62,919 bases of DNA from Myxococcales bacterium (GTDB lineage Bacteria; Myxococcota_A; Polyangia; Polyangiales; Ga0077539): assembly GCA_030652255.1 (NCBI GenBank), contig JAUSAZ010000042.1, positions 1 through 62,919 of the forward strand, given 5' to 3'. Under the pieces are notes generated by a model, which saw only the letters and a program-made list of their open reading frames with translations, searched no databases and was not told where the DNA came from. Each line of letters starts with the position of its first letter. Positions within the stretch are counted from its first letter, which is position 1. The translations under genes and the position numbers were made by a program. Below, piece by piece: positions 59,310 to 62,919 of the stretch.

Positions 59310-60073
59310 GCGTCGCTGGCGCGGGGCGCCTTCCTCGCGGTGATGCGCGGCGGGAGCCTGTCGTCCGCGGCGCGCTCGCTCGGCGTGGCCCAGCCCGCGG
59401 TGCGGCGGCAGGTGGAGGCGCTGGAGGCCGCCCTGGGCGCGGTGCTCTTCACCCGCTCGAAGGCTGGCCTGATGCCCACCGGGGCGGCGGTCATCGGCGT
59501 CGAGGTGCTGCCCTCCAATGCTGGTGTCGCTGCGCGCGAAGCACCCGCAGGTCGAAGTCGCGCTGGTGGCCACCAACCGCCGCGAAGACCTCCTGCGCCG
59601 CGAGGCCGACGTCGCCGTGCGCATGGTGCGACCCACCCGGTCGGCCCTCATCGCGGCGCCTGTCGGGTCGCTCCCGCTGGGGCTCTTCGCGCACGAGGAC
59701 TACCTCGCCGCACCCCGCGCCGGTGAAGGCGCGCGACCTCGCGTCGCAGCACTGCCTCATCGGGTCCGACCGCGACCGGGGGGTGGTCGACGCGCTGCGG
59801 GCGAAGGGCGTCGAGGTCGACCCGGGGAGCTTCGCGCTGCGCACGGACAGCGACCTCGCGCAGCTCGCGGCGGTGCGCGCCGGCCTCGGCGTCGGGGGGT
59901 GCCAGCTGGCCATCGCGCGGCGCACACCGGCGCTGCGTCGGGTGCTCCCGTCGCTGGGCTTCGCGCTGGAGGTGTGGGTCGTGATGCACGAAGACCTCGC
60001 CGGCGTGCGCCGGGTGCGCGCGGTGTTCGATCACCTGAAGACGGGCCTGAAGGCGCACGTCGCGTCCGCATGA
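59310..60073 (+). pseudogene. Decayed LysR-family regulator
   Basis: The HTH half (FLAVMRGGSLSSAARSLGVA, VRRQVEALEAALGAVLFTR, GLMPTG) is in one frame to ~59510. The substrate-domain start (LVSLRAKHPQVEVALVATN, LRREADVAVRMVRPT) is in a second frame from 59518. The rest (ASQHCLIGSDRDRG, LRTDSDLAQLAAVRAGLGVG) is in a third frame ending at 60073. About 60-70 residues of the linker between HTH and effector domain are missing, and the start is not intact. Two frameshifts plus a deletion make loss of function likely. Repeat copy 3 follows. Confidence 0.75.
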
Positions 60074-60114
60074 TCCTCGCCCCGTCACCTCCCCAGCGAT
60101 CAGGTAGTACCGTT

Positions 60115-60610
60115 CCACAGGGGACTTCGAGGGCTTGAGCAGAGCGTCCACTCACGCCTGCAATCCCCAGCCTCGCCCTCCGAGGGGAGCGCCCGCGAGG
60201 TGTCTCCGTGCTCGTTGGGGGGGGGACCGCTACGGCCGCGTCGGGGGAGAAGAACCGCAAGGGTCGCAAGGGTCGCAAGGGAGAAGAGAGGGGCAACTGG
60301 TGTCAGGCGCTCGAAGCACTCACCTCGAGTCGGCGACCTGCTCGACACATCGGCCCAGCAGGAGGCCGGCATCGCTCCCTCAGCCCCTCTCGCGAGACCA
60401 AAGCAGGGAGCGCCGCAAGACCCAACTCCTTGCGGCCCTTGCGACCCTTGCGGTTCTTCTCTCCCGACGCAGCCGTAGCAGTCCCCCGCCCAACGAGCGC
60501 GGAGACACCTCGCGGGTGCTCCCCTCGGAGGGCGAGGCCTGTGACCGCAGACGCGGGCGGGCGCTCCTCTCAAACCGTCAGAACTCCTTCGACGCGGTAG
60601 TAGTAGTGTC
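60115..60610. repeat. Palindromic intergenic repeat, copy 3
   Basis: The left arm (60115-~60290) starts CCACAGGGGACTTCGAGGGC and includes CGCAAGGGT tandem units. The right arm (60313-60610) starts GAAGCACTCACCTCG and matches repeat copy 1 almost throughout, with CCTTGCGAC-type units. It fills the gap between the LysR relic and the next lipoprotein gene. It holds the empty site (TCTCG at 60388-60392) for the MITE present in copy 1. No gene is supported. Confidence 0.78.
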
Positions 60611-60695
60611 CGCGCCTGGAGGATCTCGACCCCCGATGCCACGCACACCCCTCTCTGGTCGCATCGCCCGCCCGCTCAAGCAGGCCGCGCGTCCG

Positions 60696-61778
60696 ATGAA
60701 GGCCGCCTCGCGCCACGGTCTCCTCTACGCCGCCGCCATCGCGGCGCTCTCCTCCTGCGGCGCCCGCACGGCCCTGCGCATCGACCCCGATGTCCCCGTC
60801 ATCGATGTCCCCGTCATCGATGTCCCCGTCCCGCCCATCGATCTGCCCGGGCCCGACTCGGGGGACCCCGGTTGCCTCGTCGATCCGTCGCGCTGCGACG
60901 ACCGCGACCTGTGCACCGTCGACACCTGCCTCGACGACGGCCGCTGCGCCCACGCCCCCGTCGCCTGCGACGACGGCGACGCCTGCACCGACGACCGCTG
61001 CGAGCCCGCGCTCGGCTGCTTCACCACCGCCACCGACTGCGACGACCGCTCCCTCTGCACCGACGACCGCTGCGACCGCGCCCTCGGCTGCCTCCACGCC
61101 GTCGTCGCCTGCGACGACCGCGACCCCTGCACCGCCAACCGCTGCGAGCCCGCGCGCGGCTGCGTCTTCCCCGCGACGGACTGCGGCGGGTGCGCCGACG
61201 GTGTGCGCGACGCCTTCCTCGACCGCGCGAGCCACCCCGTCATCGCGGGCTGCGCGGGCGGCTTCACCAACGCCGGGCTCTCCCGCGAGTCGTCGCCCAC
61301 CTGCGCGCGCGGCGCCGGCGACGACGGCCCCAACCCCACCGGCAGCGGGTGCAGCGCCACCGACCTCTGCGCCCCTGGCTGGCACGTCTGCCGCTCGGCC
61401 CAGGACGTCGCCGCGCACTCGCCCGACGGCTGCGGCGGGGCGCGCGACGCCGCGGCCGGAACCTTCTACGCCACCCGCCAGACGGGCCCCGGCTGCGGCC
61501 ACTGCGCGACGGGCGCCGACGCCACCTGCGGCAGCAACGACTGCCGCACCGGCTGCGCCCAGACCGACCGCACCAGCAACGACATCTTCGGCTGCGGGAC
61601 GCTCGGCGACTCCCCGCAGGCGTCGTCGTGCGGCCCGCTCGACCGCTTCAGCCAGAACCTCTGCACCGCGCTGCGCGCCCCCTGGCGCTGCGACGGCGAC
61701 CGCGACGGGCTGCGCGAGAGCGACCTCGTGGTGAAGCCCGGCCCCGAGGCCGGCGGCGTGCTCTGCTGCCTCGACTGA
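60696..61778 (+). CDS. Cys-rich lipoprotein with four CDD repeats
   Basis: The 360-residue product from ATG 60696 has a lipoprotein signal (LLYAAAIAALSSC); ATG 60636, 13 bp after GGAGG, is the alternative start. A Val/Asp/Pro tether leads to four repeats of ~37 residues: CDDRDLCTVDTC, CDDGDACTDDRC, CDDRSLCTDDRC, CDDRDPCTANRC, each followed by GC(L/F/V). Such Asp/Cys loops are seen in surface proteins of myxobacteria. A Cys-rich C-terminal domain follows (CAPGWHVCRSAQDVAAHSP, FGCGTLGD, LCTALRAPWRC). Function unknown. Confidence 0.8.
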   Translation: MKAASRHGLLYAAAIAALSSCGARTALRIDPDVPVIDVPVIDVPVPPIDLPGPDSGDPGCLVDPSRCDDRDLCTVDTCLDDGRCAHAPVACDDGDACTDDRCEPALGCFTTATDCDDRSLCTDDRCDRALGCLHAVVACDDRDPCTANRCEPARGCVFPATDCGGCADGVRDAFLDRASHPVIAGCAGGFTNAGLSRESSPTCARGAGDDGPNPTGSGCSATDLCAPGWHVCRSAQDVAAHSPDGCGGARDAAAGTFYATRQTGPGCGHCATGADATCGSNDCRTGCAQTDRTSNDIFGCGTLGDSPQASSCGPLDRFSQNLCTALRAPWRCDGDRDGLRESDLVVKPGPEAGGVLCCLD

Positions 61779-61856
61779 GCGCAGCGTTCTCCATCGACGC
61801 CGTCCGGGACAAACGCTTGCACTGCGCCCGCGGGGCGCGGTCTCCTCCCCGCCATC

Positions 61857-62630
61857 GTGAAGCCCTCCTTCAACTCGATGAGTCGCTCCTCCGCCCTGCT
61901 GACGATGGTACTTCTGGGCAGCACCGCCGCCTGCTCGGGCGCTCGCGCGGGCGTCTCCCCCGACCCCGATGGTGGCGCGCCCCGGTCGGATGTCACCGCC
62001 ACGGCCGACGTCCCCATCACGCCCGTCATCGACGTCCCGACTGTGACCCCCGACGTCCCCGTCGCGGTCGACATCGGCCCGCGCGACACCGGCACCTCCG
62101 CCCCGGAAACCTACCCCGCCGGACCCTACGGCACCAGCGTCGGACGGCTCTTTCGCCCCTTTACCCTCACCGCGTGCAACCGCGAGGGCGACGCGGCCTC
62201 CTGGCGCTTCGACGGACCCGACTTCTTCACCAGTCAGCTCACGGTCATCAACATCGCCACCGCTTGGTCCGTCCCCAGTCAACGCGAGACCTCGCAGATC
62301 CAGGGGCAGATCATCGAACGGTACGCCGGCCAGGGCGTGCGCTTCGTGCAGCTCCTCGTGCAGAACACGGACGGCTCGGCCATCACCCCGACCACCTGCC
62401 GCAGCTGGGTCACCCGCTACGGCGTCACCTTCCCCGAGCTGATGGACCCGACCTTCGTCACCCAGCCCTACGTCCCGATGACGGCCTTCCCCGCCAACGT
62501 CATCGTCGACCGCTGCGGCCGCATCCGCTGGCGCGAGTTCGGCGCCGAGAGCGGTCTCACCGGCCTCCGCACCGCCATCGACGAGGTCCTCGCCGATCCG
62601 CGCTACCCGTCCTGCCCGAGCGCCAAGTAG
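61857..62630 (+). CDS. Thioredoxin-fold lipoprotein lacking the CxxC cysteines
   Basis: The GTG start at 61857 gives 257 residues with a lipoprotein signal (TMVLLGSTAAC) and a Val/Asp/Pro tether (~residues 40-80). The C-terminal ~150 residues fit a redoxin/TlpA-like fold: FFTSQLTVINIATAWSVPSQ, VRFVQLLVQNTDG, YGVTFPELMDPT, TAFPANVIVDRCGRIRWRE with the cis-Pro region (AFPAN). The active site that is normally WCxxC reads WSVPS, so both redox cysteines are Ser. It may be a binding protein rather than an oxidoreductase. Confidence 0.82.
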   Translation: MKPSFNSMSRSSALLTMVLLGSTAACSGARAGVSPDPDGGAPRSDVTATADVPITPVIDVPTVTPDVPVAVDIGPRDTGTSAPETYPAGPYGTSVGRLFRPFTLTACNREGDAASWRFDGPDFFTSQLTVINIATAWSVPSQRETSQIQGQIIERYAGQGVRFVQLLVQNTDGSAITPTTCRSWVTRYGVTFPELMDPTFVTQPYVPMTAFPANVIVDRCGRIRWREFGAESGLTGLRTAIDEVLADPRYPSCPSAK

Positions 62631-62709
62631 CCTCCGCCCAATCCCCAAGACCCGAGCTCGCCAGTGCCCACGCGAGGCCTTCAGGGACGCGGCTCTCGTC
62701 CCGGAGGCT

Positions 62710-62919
62710 TTAGGGGTCCGCGTCCGGGCGGACGTCGGCTTCGACCGCGGTCTTCGCGGCCGGGTCGTCCACCGCGGTCAGGCGCTTGCCCTCGAGCAGG
62801 CGCGCGGCGCGCTCCCGATCGGCGAGTTCGCGCTCCTTCTCGCCCTTCGTGCGACCGTGCCGCACGCGGTTGACCTCGGCCTGCCGGGCCTCCTCTTCGC
62901 GGCGCTTCTGCTTGCGGAA
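62710..62919 (-). CDS. DUF4169-family protein, partial (5' end outside window)
   Basis: The minus-strand frame ends with TAA at 62710-62712. The visible 69 residues begin FRKQKRREEEARQAEVNR and contain VRHGRTKGEKERELADRER and AARLLEGKRL. The order 'NR..HGRTK.E+......+A.+.L+G++L' is that of DUF4169, a short, highly charged helical family of unknown function. The start codon is beyond the window edge. Confidence 0.72.
   Translation of the reverse strand, partial: FRKQKRREEEARQAEVNRVRHGRTKGEKERELADRERAARLLEGKRLTAVDDPAAKTAVEADVRPDADP

Overview
The window looks like chromosomal DNA of a myxobacterium-type bacterium (Myxococcota, most like Polyangiales/Sandaracinaceae). The grounds are very high GC with GC-ending codons, many predicted surface lipoproteins with Asp/Ala/Pro/Val-rich tethers, Cys-rich repeat proteins, MYXO-CTERM-like tails, a Ser/Thr kinase next to an FHA-type sigma-54 activator and a PP2C phosphatase, and many ATGA/GTGA start-stop overlaps. 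No rRNA, tRNA or CRISPR array was seen. About 48 protein genes or gene remnants can be supported. The species assignment is inference.

Layout. 1-410: truncated copy of a palindromic repeat carrying a small MITE. 0.4-6.5 kb: SMI1/KNR4 protein, a DprE1/DprE2-like epimerase pair, a VCBS-type lipoprotein, and a flavin-binding stress protein with a histone-H1-like tail. 7.0-15.3 kb: a tightly overlapped six-gene operon for inositol lipids (inositol-3-phosphate synthase, Gfo/Idh oxidoreductase, CDP-alcohol phosphotransferase fused to GtrA, class III aminotransferase, AUR1-like PAP2 inositol-phosphotransferase, MMPL exporter). 15.3-19.4 kb: a barrel-like exported protein, a PI-PLC-type lipoprotein and a GH92 lipoprotein. 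19.4-21.2 kb: ATPase plus Toprim-like pair (candidate defence). 21.4-29.1 kb: SUMF1-type lipoprotein, zinc alcohol dehydrogenase, sterol desaturase-family protein, KdpE/short KdpD, and Kup. 29.2-34.4 kb: two Cys-rich surface proteins. 34.5 kb: NRDE/TANGO2 protein. 35.3-41.3 kb: a four-gene operon of DUF1501 and CxxCH proteins. 41.4-49.9 kb: M1 aminopeptidase, unknown secreted protein, Dabb protein, CHRD lipoprotein, PP2C, FHA-sigma54 activator, kinase. 49.9-53.7 kb: a two-gene STAND/AAA NTPase operon (candidate defence) with an AT-rich 3' end. 53.8-62.9 kb: adenylate-kinase-like NTPase, MsrA, enoyl-CoA hydratase, several surface proteins, a decayed LysR gene, and a partial DUF4169 gene at the edge.

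How they work together. The 7-15 kb operon appears to make, modify and move an inositol-containing (possibly amino-inositol and/or ceramide) lipid. A PI-PLC and a GH92 alpha-mannosidase lie just downstream, and a polyprenyl-phosphate sugar epimerase pair just upstream. KdpDE lies divergent from kup with no KdpFABC in view, so it probably controls Kup; an 11-bp-spaced direct repeat lies between them. Two unrelated ATPase pairs (19.4-21.2 and 49.9-53.7 kb) have the form of anti-phage modules. A palindromic repeat family (three copies) occupies the larger non-coding gaps, and one copy carries a 134-bp MITE whose empty site is seen in another copy.
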